Origin: Anaerolineae bacterium
GTDB taxonomy: Bacteria > Chloroflexota > Anaerolineae > Anaerolineales > E44-bin32
Assembly (NCBI GenBank): GCA_011174825.1
Contig: DUEZ01000006.1
Span: forward strand, 83,215-147,214
Length of the DNA: 64,000 nt
Reading direction: 5' to 3'
A program made the translations under genes and the position numbers. The notes beneath the pieces were generated by a model. The model was not told where the DNA came from. It ran no database searches and saw only the letters and a list, made by a program, of their open reading frames with translations. Of the stretch, positions 54,116 to 64,000 are shown piece by piece (position 1 is the first letter of the stretch; the number at the start of each line of letters is the position of its first letter).

Positions 54116-57100
54116 CTATGGCGGTTTGATCGGTACAGCCCCAATTGCCCAGTAATCCTCACTCCCGAGGGTCCATGACATCGTGACCGTCGCCGCGCCG
54201 GACTCTGTGCTACCTGCTCCCATCGCATAAAGACCAGACTGTGAAAGATTCCAATATTCGGTTTGACCGGCACCGACAGTCAAAGTGGTGCAGGTCTCGC
54301 ATGAGACGGTATCGAAGACCAGCTCATTGGCAGCTGATGAGACGTTCACTGTCGCCGTAAATCCGGGTGGAGCGCCACTGGCTCCAGCGAAAGTCCCAAG
54401 TGGTGTCGATTGATTAACATTGGTGAACGTCATGATCCCCGCCACAGCACCATAAACCAGGTTCTTGTCAAAGGTGATTACCACATCATGCGTACCGGTA
54501 TCGGGCGCCACCAACTGCCATATCTCAGCTCTGGCATCGTTCGAATAGGTAGCTGAGCCCACATAGGTAAGAGGTGTTCCATTGTAGGTAATGGAACTCA
54601 CCGTCTCGTTATTGCTTGGATCCAAGGAAACGCCCACGAGCATCAGGCGATTTGTACCCGAGGTTGTGTGAGAAACGGTGAAAGTATCGACAGCCGTTGT
54701 GTCGTCAGAGATGGAGTCTACCGCCGGAGGTGAACCGCCCGATGGCTTGATCGGGATAGCACCGATCGCCCAATCATTCGCGGACCCCAGCGTCCATGAC
54801 ATTGTAACCGTCGCCGCGCCTGGTTCCGTGCTTCCAGCCCCACGGGTGATGCCATTATCCACACTTCGATTCCACCGCTCGGTCTGACCTGCACCGACCG
54901 TAAGAGATGTGCACTGTTCACAACCTACAGTGTCAAAAACCAACTCGTTCGCGGCCGACGACACATTCACGGTGGCGGGTCCCGGATCTGCTGCGGTTTT
55001 GTTTGAAACGAAGCTTCCCAGTGGTGTGGCTTGGTCTACCCCGGTGAAGGTCATCACACCCACTGTTGCGCTTCGCCAAAGCTGATCACTAAACGTGATG
55101 ACCACATCATGGGTGCCGGTATCGGGGGCAACCAGGCTCCAGATCTCCACCCTGGCGTCATCGGCCTGAGCTACTGAACCCTCCAATGATAGAGGGTCAC
55201 CGTTATAGGTTATGGAGCTCACCGATTCGGAGTTGTCATTATTAATCGAGACGCCCACAAGCATCAGGCGATTGGAGCCAGAGGTCGTATGGGAGATGGT
55301 CATACTGGCGGCCCCGGATCTTCCATAGGAGGCTGAATCAGGCGAGGGACTGGAGATGAAATCCGGGACGACTACTCGCGAAGTGTTGTACGAGCCATCC
55401 CACCTAAACCCGTTGGGGAAGGAACCGAATGATCCGCTGACCTCCAACCTCAACCTTTCGCTCCCGTTGAAGGTGTGGCTACTGGTGACAAAGGATTTCG
55501 AGAGAAGCTGATTTACGCCGCCTGTGTTGATATCCCAGCTCGTCGTCCCCAGCAAAGAGGCTCCGCCGTACAAGTTGAGCGTAATCGTGCGCAGCGAACT
55601 TGTCTGAACGTTCAGATACACTGTGGTAGTGCCTGCACTGAGCTGGTCGTTTGCAGCGATCAAGTCCGAGTAGAAGCTGGTGGTGCTGGTCGCCGTCATA
55701 CCGCCGCCTGACGGCTGACTGTCGTACATCATGAACATCATCGGTGACATGTCGTCATAGAGCCAGTACGTAGCGCCAGCGGCCGCTGCTGTTGTTGTGA
55801 CGTTCTGCGCGAATTCGGAGGTATTGCCTATTACGTCCGTAGCAGTAGCGGTGATGTCATCGCTAACGATCAGAGATCCGACCGGGAAGGTGAAAGTAAA
55901 CTGGTTAGCGGTTGGATCATTGGTCCCCGCAGCGCCATTGGAATCGTCGCCCGATCCCTCTACCTTGGAGGCCACAAAGATCTGGCCCTCACCGTAGCCG
56001 GAGGCGTCACCATCAGCCTCGTAGAATTCCACTGTAGCGCCCGGCCGAGCCTCGCCGATGACAGCCACATTTCCTCCGGTGATCTCCGCGCTGTAGATCA
56101 CCGGGAAGTTCATCAGGTCGTTGGAGCCGGTGTCGCCATCGCCGGCGTCGTTGGCGGTCACGCCGTCAAATCCGCCCGTTACGCCGGCATGCAGGTCGAT
56201 GCCGATGCTTGTGTTGGCATAGATGCTGTTCTGCGAGAAGGTATTCGTGTCGGTCTGGCCACTGCCTTCGATGTTAACTGCTACTCCGACCTCGTTGCCG
56301 GTGGATATATTGTTGGTGATGGTATTTCCAGAAGCACCATTTCGAATGGAGATTCCTGCACCGACGTTGTTCATAAAAGTGTTGTTATCGATAAGGTTAT
56401 TACCGGTTCCGGCGGTTTGGGAGCCGAGTTCGATACCAGAACCCGAGTCGTTCTCAGGCGTCATAGATGCATTGACATTGTCACGGCTCAGGTTGTACTG
56501 CACCGTTCCATTGGAACCGTTGATGTCGATGCCGTCATGAGAGTCATCGTACCAAGAATTGGCGAAAACCTCGTTATAGGTCGCAGTTAGCACGGACGCA
56601 TCGTCAGCGCCCACAATGCCCACTCGCCCGTTATAGCCAACATAATTAGAAGTGACGATTAATTCACCGGGGCTGCCGACTGTGATGCCGCTGCTCTGGG
56701 TCTGCTCGCCAACACCCGGATCGCTTCCATCAGGCAACGTACCGACGAGGTTGTAACGCACGATGCGATTGGTGCCTGCACCGCTGGCGGCGTAGATGCC
56801 GTAATCGCCGTCGTATATGGTTAGTCCTTCGATAAGGATGTCTGAAGCGCTGCCCGTGATTGTGAGACCATCCACGCCATTGGCGTCGATCGCGATTTCG
56901 GGACGCTGGAATTGCGGTAAGGGCTCCGCATCTACACCGACAGTCCCTCCGGTGCCGACCACACCTGGGTTGGTGTCTCCCTGGTTGGTAGTCTGCGTAA
57001 ATCCGAGGACTTGCAGGCCGTCATCAGTAAGTGTCGGCAGGACACTGCTCAAGCTAATCACCCACCACTGGCCGGTGTATCCGGGATCACCGACCGGAAT

Positions 57101-60100
57101 GTTGAACTCGATATTATCGAGTGCCGCCGAAGCGTTACCTTCCTCGATCGCCGCTCGCAACGTGCAGATTCCATTACCAGGACCTGTCTCACAGGTGCCA
57201 TCACCCGGGGTGTCGTCAGCGCCGTCACCGGTATCGTTGACCGTCAGCGTGCTCGAGCTGACGGTGAGGTTTTGGGCGAACTCGGAGGTATTGCTGGCCC
57301 CGTCGGTCGCCGTGGCAGTGATGTCATCACCAACAATCAGAGAACCAACTGGGAAGGTGAAGGTGAATTGGTTGGCGGTGGCGTCGATCGTGCCAACGGC
57401 GCCGTTCGAGTCATCCCCCGATCCTTCAACCTTGGAGGCGATGAAGGTTTCGCCCTCACCGTAGCCTGAAGCATCCCCATCGGCCTCGAAGAATTCAACC
57501 GTGGCTCCTGGCCGCGCCTCACCTATGACGGTCACATTTCCGCTTACGATCTCAGCGCTATAGATCACAGGGAAGTTCAAGAGATCGTTGGGACCAGTGT
57601 CGGTGTCACCAGCGTCATTCGGTGTCACACCCGTGGGCTGGAGATCAATGCCGAGGTTCCCGTTCGAATGGATCGAGTTGCCCAATATGCTGATCCCTCC
57701 AGGATCAGTCGTACTGTCTACAAGCGATACGCCATAGGTTCCGTTGAATGCGATCGTGTTGCCTGCCCCTGGTGCAGAGCCGCCTATGGTCGCGCCAGGA
57801 ATATGGTATACCTCAACACCTTCGGTAGTATTAGGTAGAGGTAGGGTTCCTGTGATATCCGTGCCGATCAGGTTGCCCTGAATGATGTCGCCTCCCCCGC
57901 TGGCTGTATCGCTGATCACAATGCCCCGGTTGTTGCCTGAAATTAGGTTGCCCGCACCCGCTGCGGTCCCGCCGATCGTGTTGCTATCGGCCCCGTTGTC
58001 AATATCGACGCCATCGTACGTGTTCGTGATAGGCAAGGTCCCGCTGACATCCGTACCGATGAAGTTGCCCTGCACCAGGTTGCCCGTGGCGGTCACGTCA
58101 CGGATGAAGATGCCGTCATCGTCATTGCCGGAGATGAGGTTGCGGTCGGCGGGGTCGGTGCCGCCGATGATGTTGTCCGCCGATCGGATATCGACGCCTC
58201 TGCTCGTGTTGCCCAGATCCGTATCGCCATCCACGTTTGTGCCAATATAATTTCCAGAAATAATATTGCTTCCACCGCTTGAGATTTCGATGCCATGAAG
58301 GGTGAAGCTGTGGATGACCAGACCGCGGATGGTGCTATCTCCGGAGGTGATCTTTATTCCACTGACGCCAGCTCCAGCACCCGCGCCATTAAGCTCGATC
58401 TTGAGGGCTGCATCGGAGGCACCGGGTATTGGGACGGTATTCGCCTGTGCGCTTGGCTGCGTATACGCATCTATCGTTACCGAGTCGCTAATCGTCGGGA
58501 GCGCTGAAGAAGGACTAATGGTGCAGACACCCGTACCGCTATTACAGCCTGGGTCGCTGGCGGCGGGGATATCGAATTCGATTGTGTTTATAGATGCAGA
58601 AGCGTTAGCTTCTTCGATAGCGGCACGCAACGTACAGATGCCATTCCCAGAAGCCGTCTCGCAAACCCCATCACCGGCGTTGAATTCGGTGCCATCACCG
58701 GTACTGTTCACGACAAGGCTGCCGCAGAAACTGGTACTCGGCTCCGCGCTGCCGACCGAATAGAAGGTTCCCGGATCGTCCTGATTGTTGAACTCAGTCT
58801 GGATCCACTCGAGTGAGCGGCCTACGGTTGAGACGTGCACCTCGTCGATGATCCCGGTGAAGGCATATCCAGGATCACCGTTGCCATGCCGGCCGATCTC
58901 GAAAGTCGGTCCGAGGGTGTAGCTGATGGCGGTCGTGTCGGTATTACTATCGACCTGAACGCCATCGATGACCATGAACATACCGGTGGCATCCTGGCCT
59001 GCAGCGACATGGTGCAATCCGCCCCGGATGTCAACCCCGGCCGGTGCCATGTTTTGCCAAACCGCCCCATCATACTTGGAGAAGAGGACCCGCCCATCGG
59101 TCCACACGCGGATCACATAGCTGTCACCACGAGAAATGATATCCCCATTCTGAGCAGGCGCAGCGTCCACATCAACCCACGCAGAAGCTGTTAACTGGGT
59201 TGCAGGGTCAAGGCCAGAGGGGCTTAAGACGGTGACATAATCATCATCGCCAGCGAAATCATCAGCCCCATCGATCTGCCCGGTGGCATCCGTCGTGCCG
59301 CCGCCACCATCTTCGAAATTCTGCGGAGTGGCGTTGTTCCCGCTGCCGGTCGAATCTTGATGGCCTCCATAAACGTTATCGGCCGGTGTCTCGTCCAGGT
59401 GCCAGACGGCGCCATAATCGGCAGACCAGACGGCGGCAGGATTGGCTTGAGCAGATGTGGTCGCATGTCCGAAGTACATGTACAGCGTGGTATCTGCGCT
59501 CGAGGAGAGATTGGGCACCTTGACCCAGACCACCAATGCCCCGGTTCCGCCATCATAGGATTCGATTTCATGATCAAGTTGCGTTGTTCCATCCGATGCT
59601 GTGAATACGATGTCATCCCCGTCACTCTGGGCGTTGGCGGCTAAATCTGCATCGGAAGCCAGGTTGATCAGGACAGGGAAGTCTGTCTGATCCGCCGGAA
59701 CCTTTGCGGATGCAATCGTGATTTCTTTTCGGAACGCCCAGTCGCATTTTGAGAATGAGGCCGGCGGAGGTGCACAATACGTGGCGCTTGTCTCCTCTGG
59801 ACCAACGCCGTAAAAACCTGAGGGATTGTTCTGGTTGTTGTGTTGCGTGGCGATCCAATCTGCATCGCGGGCGGTATCGGAGACCCGAACCTCGTCCAAC
59901 ACGCCGTCCCATGGACTGCTCCATGCCTTTTCGATGGCGTGGTCGCCGTGACCAATCCAGAATTCCTTGCCTGCTCGTTCAATGTTCCCAGAGCGTGCAA
60001 CAGTTGTCGGATCGACAGCGCCGTCGATGTAGACACGCATCAGCGCCCCATCGTAGGTCGCGACCACATGGTACCAATTCGGGTCAGGTAATAGCACTCC

Positions 60101-63100
60101 ATTTGATTCGAGGTTGTAGCCGTCTTCTCCGGTGATCTCAAAGCGAACGTGGCGTATTTCCGGCGGATTGGCGACGGTGAAGTTAAAGCCCTCATGCCAG
60201 CCGCTCTTGCTCATGATTCCCTGCGAGTGGTATGGTGGAAAAGATACTAGGCCGGCGACTTGCACCCAGGCTTCAAGCGTGATCTGATTACCTGTAATAT
60301 CCAGCTCAACATCGGCCGGTTGCTGTTCGGGGAGGATACGGTAGAAAGCGTACGGATCGCTTTGGTTGTTGTAGCTCGTCTCTATCCACCCAGCGGTACG
60401 AGCGGTGCTAGAAATCCGAACTTCGTCGATGATACCGTCGAAATATTCACCGGTACCATGGCTGCCAATATAGAGAACATCATTTGCACCATCATAGTCG
60501 TCGATGGTACCAGCATATCCTACAGCGGTTTCTCCTATCTGTGCTCCATTGCGATACAGCCTCAATTTGTTATCACCTGATTGCCCATCCCACGTCAGAA
60601 CGACGTAACCGGTGACGGGGTCAACCGTGTCGACTTGGATATTACGAAGCGTGCTATTTATCGTAAGATATCCTTCAAGGTCGTCATCCCAATTAATTCT
60701 TAATACATAAATTTCGCTGACCTTGGTAACGATCCTCCCTTTATCACTCACTGCATCTTCATCGATCCACGCTTCGATCGTAATGGCGTCGGTAATATCC
60801 AGACTTTCACTTCCTCCACCAATGACGATATCGTCACTTGAAGTCCTTTCGAATTCGTCTGCCCCATCGATTTGTCCCGCCGCCGATCCTTGTGTTGTTA
60901 CATTTACGGAAGTGCTGTTGTTGCCGTTGCTCGTCGAATCATAGTGTGGCTCTGAAGTCTCATCTAAATGCCACACAGCTTTGAAATTGGCAGTCCCACC
61001 CTCATCCCACGTCCCCGGGACATTCTGCTGATCGGGCGCCCCTGCGTTGCCGTAGTACATGTAGATGGTTGTGTCTTCATTGGGCGAGAGGCTCCAAATC
61101 TCGACCCAGGCGACAACGTGGCCCGTGGTCGGGTCGTAGTCCTCCAGCTCATGATCGAGTTTGCCACCCTCATCGTCCGTGAAGAAGATGTCCGATCCGT
61201 CGATATTTCCGACGTTGCCACCGCTGGACGTGTGGCGCCAATCCGGTACGGTGGAGTTGATCAATACTGGGAAGCCGCCAAGATCGGAGCTGCCGCCGAC
61301 CTGGCTGCTGTCAATGATGATTCGACGGCGGTAGCCCCAGTTGGCGTCGTACCAACCCGAGTTCCCAGTGTCGATGAAATCGTTGGCCCCATCGAACGTC
61401 TGCCCGTAGCCGATCTGCCCGCCGGCTTGTACTGGAACATAGGCGCCATAGTTCTTGCCGCCTGCACCGTGGTTCGCGTTCACGGTGCTGTCGCGGTATT
61501 CGTAGAGCGCTCCGGTGCCGCTTTCATCGAGATGCCAAACGCCCACGAAGTTAGAGTCCCACACGCCAACCGAATCTTCTTGGTTCGTTGCGCTTGGGTC
61601 TCCGTAATACATGTAGATGTCGGTGTCGACACTCGAAGAGATGCTGGGCACCTTGACCCAGGCCACCAACTCACCGGTCGCGCCGTCGAATCGTTCGATC
61701 TGGTGGCTGAGCTGAGTAGTACCGTTCGATGCGGTGAAGGAGATATCAAATCCATCGTCACGGGCAGAAGTTGCAAGCTCAGCATCGGAGGCCAGATTGA
61801 TTAACACCGGGAAATCGGTCTGATCAGCCGTGACCTGGCTGGCCTGAATAGTGATCTTCTTGCGGAACCCATAATCACACTGCACCCAGGCAACCGCTGT
61901 TACGTCCACGGTAGCCGTATCCACCAGGTAGTACCCGTTAACGGTGCCGGTGATCGTGGCCATGCCGGTCGTAGGAGAGGTCAAAGTAGCCGTGTAGGTG
62001 CCGTCGCCGTTGTCGGTGACCGCGCTGAGAATGCCCAAATCCGTCGAGAGGGTAACCGTGTCACCGCCATTGGTGAGATTAGCCAACTGAGCGTTCCTGA
62101 GCTGCACGGTAATGGTAGAAGTCGTCGTGCCGTCAGCCGGTATTGAAGTCGGCGCGGCAGTGATGGTCGAGGTGCCTGGATCGGGCTGCCCCGAGACGAA
62201 GTCGACCGTAGCACTGTCCGAAATCGGGTCTGTATTGACAGTGCCGGTGATGGTTGCAGTGCCTGGTGCAGCTGCCGAGGTCAGTGTTTCGGTGTATGTG
62301 CCATCACCATTGTCGATGACCGTTCCGCTGAGCGAGCCCAGGTCGGTAGCCACGTTGACCGTGTCACCACCGGATGTGATGTTGTTGCCAAAACCATCCT
62401 TGAGCTGCACGGTGATGGTGCTGGTAGAAGACCCATCCGCGGCGATGGACGTTGGGACGGCCGTTATCGTGGATGTCGCTGGATCTGGGACGGTCGGGCA
62501 GTAGGCCTGGTTAGTTTCTTCGGCACCCAAGGCGCTGGTCGGCTCGGGATCTACGTAATCGCGCACATAGACCCAGTCGCTCTTGGTGTCGTGCCAGTAG
62601 GCGACGGTGTACACTTCACCCCAATAGAACCAAGCATCATCGGTGAACCCTTCAACCGCTGTCCAGAGAACCGGTGTTGTTTGCGTGAGCAGGGCTCCAC
62701 CGGCATCACGGACTTCGAAGTACCAACTGGTCCCATCACTGATGAGATCGTAGATGTAGTAGGTATCCATGGGCAGCTGGGCCCAAGCTATCGTAGCGCC
62801 AGGATCTACCCACGCTGAACCGTCCCAATTGACGGGGGTGTGGCCAGGCTTGTAGTAGAAGAGCCAGGCATCCAAGTCGTATTGGGGGAAACCGGTTTCA
62901 TAGGATCGATGGAAAGCGTAAACTCTGCGCCTCGGATTCTCGAGAGTGCCATCGTCGACCAAGGGCTGGCTCGCAGAATCGGCGACAGCAATAAGCTTCA
63001 CCTCTGGATTGCAGCAGCCTTCAGGATTTTGCGTGTCTCCGCTGACGTGGTTGATCATATGACGGATCGCGAACTGTCGATCGGCGGGCAGCGCGCTCGT

Positions 63101-64000
63101 CGCTGCAATGATGCCCGCATCGGCATTGGCGCCTCCACCATTGATGACCGCCTCACCACCTGTTTCGCTGATCGTGGCTGCACCATTGACCGAGGTCGCC
63201 AGGTCTGTCGTCAGTGTGCCGTCGTTGAAATCGTCTCCGATCCAGAACACGTTGGCCCAGTCGTCCGGCGGGGTGCTGGGGGTCGAATCGCCATAGAATA
63301 GGAAGTAATTGGGGTCTGAACTGGAAGCGCCAATCGGATTCACCAGGTTGAACCAGATCTGCGTGTTAGCGTCGTTCCAGGACGAGAGCGGGTCCAACGC
63401 GCGGTCGAGCTCGGACCAGGCGGATCCGTTCCAATAGAATATGCGCACATCGTCGCCGCTGGCCAGGGATTTGGCAGGTGAAGCGGAGACCATGGCCGCG
63501 TGGTCAAAGGTTAAGGAGGCGGAATATCCAGCATCCACACCGGCCGTGGTGGTGCTGACGGTGAGCCTCATGCGGTAGAGGTAGTTGCAATCCGGCCAAT
63601 CAGGCGTCGTATCATTGTCGGTGATCGTACCTGTGCCGGTGTCTGTATCGGTGACGAGCGGATCGATGGCGTCGAGGCTTACCGTGAAGGTCTCGCTTCC
63701 TTCTAATATCGCGTCGTCGAGTGTGGCTACCGTGAATTGTTGGGTCTCCCCGGCGTTGCCCACGAAGTTGAGCGCCGCCACGACGTTGTCGTAGTCTTCT
63801 GGTGAAATCAGAGGAGCGGCGCCGCCTGTGGCGGAGACGTCCGCCAGGCTGACGTTGACCGAGAAGGCGCCCTGCACCGCGTTGTCGAGCGTGACCGTGA
63901 ACTGCAGACCAGTGCCCTCGATCTCGGTCACGTCATCGACCGTCACTTCGGCCGCATCGTTGTCGGTGATCGTGCCGATTCCCGTGTCCGTGTCGGTGAC
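54116..64000 (-). CDS. Giant surface protein (5' partial): Calx-beta, DUF2341, Ig-like, LamG, CSLREA, beta-helix
   Basis: At least 3,294 residues; the frame is open to the window edge, so the N terminus and signal are missing. Order from the N-terminal side: the end of one Calx-beta repeat and a complete second (to about 63.6 kb); a DUF2341-like domain (63.6-63.3 kb); two invasin-type Ig-like domains (62.5-61.9 kb); DUF2341 with a short insert (61.9-61.5 kb), another DUF2341 (61.4-61.0 kb), LamG-like domains (60.9-60.4 and 60.3-59.8 kb), DUF2341 (59.7-59.4 kb) and LamG (59.3-58.8 kb); then a CSLREA motif (near 58.65 kb) with a right-handed beta-helix (58.5-57.6 kb), a second CSLREA (near 57.15 kb) and helix (56.9-56.1 kb); last, two tandem repeats of about 200 residues (55.3-54.7 and 54.7-54.1 kb). 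The end (AIGAVPIKPP) has no anchor or sorting signal. Probably a secreted adhesin or carbohydrate-binding surface protein. Confidence 0.85.
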   Translation of the reverse strand, partial: VTDTDTGIGTITDNDAAEVTVDDVTEIEGTGLQFTVTLDNAVQGAFSVNVSLADVSATGGAAPLISPEDYDNVVAALNFVGNAGETQQFTVATLDDAILEGSETFTVSLDAIDPLVTDTDTGTGTITDNDTTPDWPDCNYLYRMRLTVSTTTAGVDAGYSASLTFDHAAMVSASPAKSLASGDDVRIFYWNGSAWSELDRALDPLSSWNDANTQIWFNLVNPIGASSSDPNYFLFYGDSTPSTPPDDWANVFWIGDDFNDGTLTTDLATSVNGAATISETGGEAVINGGGANADAGIIAATSALPADRQFAIRHMINHVSGDTQNPEGCCNPEVKLIAVADSASQPLVDDGTLENPRRRVYAFHRSYETGFPQYDLDAWLFYYKPGHTPVNWDGSAWVDPGATIAWAQLPMDTYYIYDLISDGTSWYFEVRDAGGALLTQTTPVLWTAVEGFTDDAWFYWGEVYTVAYWHDTKSDWVYVRDYVDPEPTSALGAEETNQAYCPTVPDPATSTITAVPTSIAADGSSTSTITVQLKDGFGNNITSGGDTVNVATDLGSLSGTVIDNGDGTYTETLTSAAAPGTATITGTVNTDPISDSATVDFVSGQPDPGTSTITAAPTSIPADGTTTSTITVQLRNAQLANLTNGGDTVTLSTDLGILSAVTDNGDGTYTATLTSPTTGMATITGTVNGYYLVDTATVDVTAVAWVQCDYGFRKKITIQASQVTADQTDFPVLINLASDAELATSARDDGFDISFTASNGTTQLSHQIERFDGATGELVAWVKVPSISSSVDTDIYMYYGDPSATNQEDSVGVWDSNFVGVWHLDESGTGALYEYRDSTVNANHGAGGKNYGAYVPVQAGGQIGYGQTFDGANDFIDTGNSGWYDANWGYRRRIIIDSSQVGGSSDLGGFPVLINSTVPDWRHTSSGGNVGNIDGSDIFFTDDEGGKLDHELEDYDPTTGHVVAWVEIWSLSPNEDTTIYMYYGNAGAPDQQNVPGTWDEGGTANFKAVWHLDETSEPHYDSTSNGNNSTSVNVTTQGSAAGQIDGADEFERTSSDDIVIGGGSESLDITDAITIEAWIDEDAVSDKGRIVTKVSEIYVLRINWDDDLEGYLTINSTLRNIQVDTVDPVTGYVVLTWDGQSGDNKLRLYRNGAQIGETAVGYAGTIDDYDGANDVLYIGSHGTGEYFDGIIDEVRISSTARTAGWIETSYNNQSDPYAFYRILPEQQPADVELDITGNQITLEAWVQVAGLVSFPPYHSQGIMSKSGWHEGFNFTVANPPEIRHVRFEITGEDGYNLESNGVLLPDPNWYHVVATYDGALMRVYIDGAVDPTTVARSGNIERAGKEFWIGHGDHAIEKAWSSPWDGVLDEVRVSDTARDADWIATQHNNQNNPSGFYGVGPEETSATYCAPPPASFSKCDWAFRKEITIASAKVPADQTDFPVLINLASDADLAANAQSDGDDIVFTASDGTTQLDHEIESYDGGTGALVVWVKVPNLSSSADTTLYMYFGHATTSAQANPAAVWSADYGAVWHLDETPADNVYGGHQDSTGSGNNATPQNFEDGGGGTTDATGQIDGADDFAGDDDYVTVLSPSGLDPATQLTASAWVDVDAAPAQNGDIISRGDSYVIRVWTDGRVLFSKYDGAVWQNMAPAGVDIRGGLHHVAAGQDATGMFMVIDGVQVDSNTDTTAISYTLGPTFEIGRHGNGDPGYAFTGIIDEVHVSTVGRSLEWIQTEFNNQDDPGTFYSVGSAEPSTSFCGSLVVNSTGDGTEFNAGDGVCETASGNGICTLRAAIEEANASASINTIEFDIPAASDPGCNSGTGVCTISPSSALPTISDSVTIDAYTQPSAQANTVPIPGASDAALKIELNGAGAGAGVSGIKITSGDSTIRGLVIHSFTLHGIEISSGGSNIISGNYIGTNVDGDTDLGNTSRGVDIRSADNIIGGTDPADRNLISGNDDDGIFIRDVTATGNLVQGNFIGTDVSGTLPITNTYDGVDIDNGADSNTIGGTAAGAGNLISGNNRGIVISDTASGGGDIIQGNLIGTDITGTLPLPNTTEGVEVYHIPGATIGGSAPGAGNTIAFNGTYGVSLVDSTTDPGGISILGNSIHSNGNLGIDLQPTGVTPNDAGDTDTGPNDLLNFPVIYSAEIVSGNVTVIGEARPGATVEFFEADGDASGYGEGETFIASKVEGSGDDSNGAVGTIDATANQFTFTFPVGSLIVGDDITATATDGASNTSEFAQNLTVSSSTLTVNDTGDGADDTPGDGTCETGPGNGICTLRAAIEEGNASAALDNIEFNIPVGDPGYTGQWWVISLSSVLPTLTDDGLQVLGFTQTTNQGDTNPGVVGTGGTVGVDAEPLPQFQRPEIAIDANGVDGLTITGSASDILIEGLTIYDGDYGIYAASGAGTNRIVRYNLVGTLPDGSDPGVGEQTQSSGITVGSPGELIVTSNYVGYNGRVGIVGADDASVLTATYNEVFANSWYDDSHDGIDINGSNGTVQYNLSRDNVNASMTPENDSGSGIELGSQTAGTGNNLIDNNTFMNNVGAGISIRNGASGNTITNNISTGNEVGVAVNIEGSGQTDTNTFSQNSIYANTSIGIDLHAGVTGGFDGVTANDAGDGDTGSNDLMNFPVIYSAEITGGNVAVIGEARPGATVEFYEADGDASGYGEGQIFVASKVEGSGDDSNGAAGTNDPTANQFTFTFPVGSLIVSDDITATATDVIGNTSEFAQNVTTTAAAAGATYWLYDDMSPMMFMMYDSQPSGGGMTATSTTSFYSDLIAANDQLSAGTTTVYLNVQTSSLRTITLNLYGGASLLGTTSWDINTGGVNQLLSKSFVTSSHTFNGSERLRLEVSGSFGSFPNGFRWDGSYNTSRVVVPDFISSPSPDSASYGRSGAASMTISHTTSGSNRLMLVGVSINNDNSESVSSITYNGDPLSLEGSVAQADDARVEIWSLVAPDTGTHDVVITFSDQLWRSATVGVMTFTGVDQATPLGSFVSNKTAADPGPATVNVSSAANELVFDTVGCEQCTSLTVGAGQTERWNRSVDNGITRGAGSTEPGAATVTMSWTLGSANDWAIGAIPIKPSGGSPPAVDSISDDTTAVDTFTVSHTTSGTNRLMLVGVSLDPSNNETVSSITYNGTPLTYVGSATYSNDARAEIWQLVAPDTGTHDVVITFDKNLVYGAVAGIMTFTNVNQSTPLGTFAGASGAPPGFTATVNVSSAANELVFDTVSCETCTTLTVGAGQTEYWNLSQSGLYAMGAGSTESGAATVTMSWTLGSEDYWAIGAVPIKPP

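Noticed and set aside
60968..61804. Plus-strand frame of 278 codons
   Set aside because: It lies opposite DUF2341/LamG coding sequence with clear homology; the high GC and repeats of that gene cause long open frames on the other strand. The same applies to 56817-57464 and 58302-58763.
1..64000. tRNA or rRNA genes
   Set aside because: I looked for GTTCRA T-loop and rRNA motifs in intergenic regions and found none convincing; a covariance-model scan would be needed to exclude them.

Overview
The window looks like a chromosomal segment of a Chloroflexota bacterium, most likely Anaerolineae-like; this is inferred from gene content and style, not from a marker-gene search. It has a Tad/Flp pilus locus without a secretin in view, long runs of polytopic GT-C-type glycosyltransferases, a giant DUF2341/LamG/CSLREA surface protein, a TPR protein with a very acidic linker, and many promoters that put the transcript start on the start codon. 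Base composition looks close to balanced, except that the giant gene at the right end looks more GC-rich. I found no rRNA, tRNA, CRISPR array, transposase or phage gene.

Layout. 0.4-5.2 kb (minus): folC-lon in a 4-base overlap, then a lipoprotein. 5.3-5.9 kb (plus): an HNH endonuclease. 5.8-14.7 kb (minus): flp pilin, cpaB, receiver-tadZ, cpaF, tadB, tadC, then comF, long-form hpf and a nucleotidyltransferase-like protein. 15.0-16.7 kb (minus): a DegU/DegS-like two-component pair just upstream of the pilus genes. 16.8-38.1 kb: ten large membrane proteins of GT-C type (seven minus, three plus), interrupted by the primary sigma factor and a K+-independent H+-pyrophosphatase. 38.2-44.8 kb (plus): HDAC-family deacetylase, TPR/acidic-linker protein, nucleoside diphosphate kinase, class III-like sirtuin. 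44.8-46.3 kb (minus): rsfS, a LOG-like Rossmann protein, thpR. 46.8-50.7 kb: a Tat-exported L,D-transpeptidase, a degenerate ATPase/dual-receiver protein, and divergent from it a PP2C/SpoIIE-like phosphatase plus a small P-loop NTPase. 51.3-53.7 kb (plus): secD-secF. 54.1-64.0 kb (minus): a surface protein of at least 3,294 residues whose 5' end lies outside the window.

How the genes may work together. The RR/HK pair, the receiver fused to TadZ and the separately promoted pilin suggest a regulated pilus. The GT-C cluster, the pyrophosphatase, the L,D-transpeptidase, SecDF and the giant protein all concern the envelope: lipid-linked sugar transfer on the outer face of the membrane, proton-motive force, wall cross-linking, protein export and adhesion. 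The ATPase/dual-receiver, phosphatase and P-loop genes at 48.0-50.7 kb may form an uncharacterised signalling module.

Three intergenic regions (46.3-46.8, 50.7-51.3 and 53.7-54.1 kb) are mosaics of short palindromic elements from at least two families. One copy supplies the stop codon of secF.
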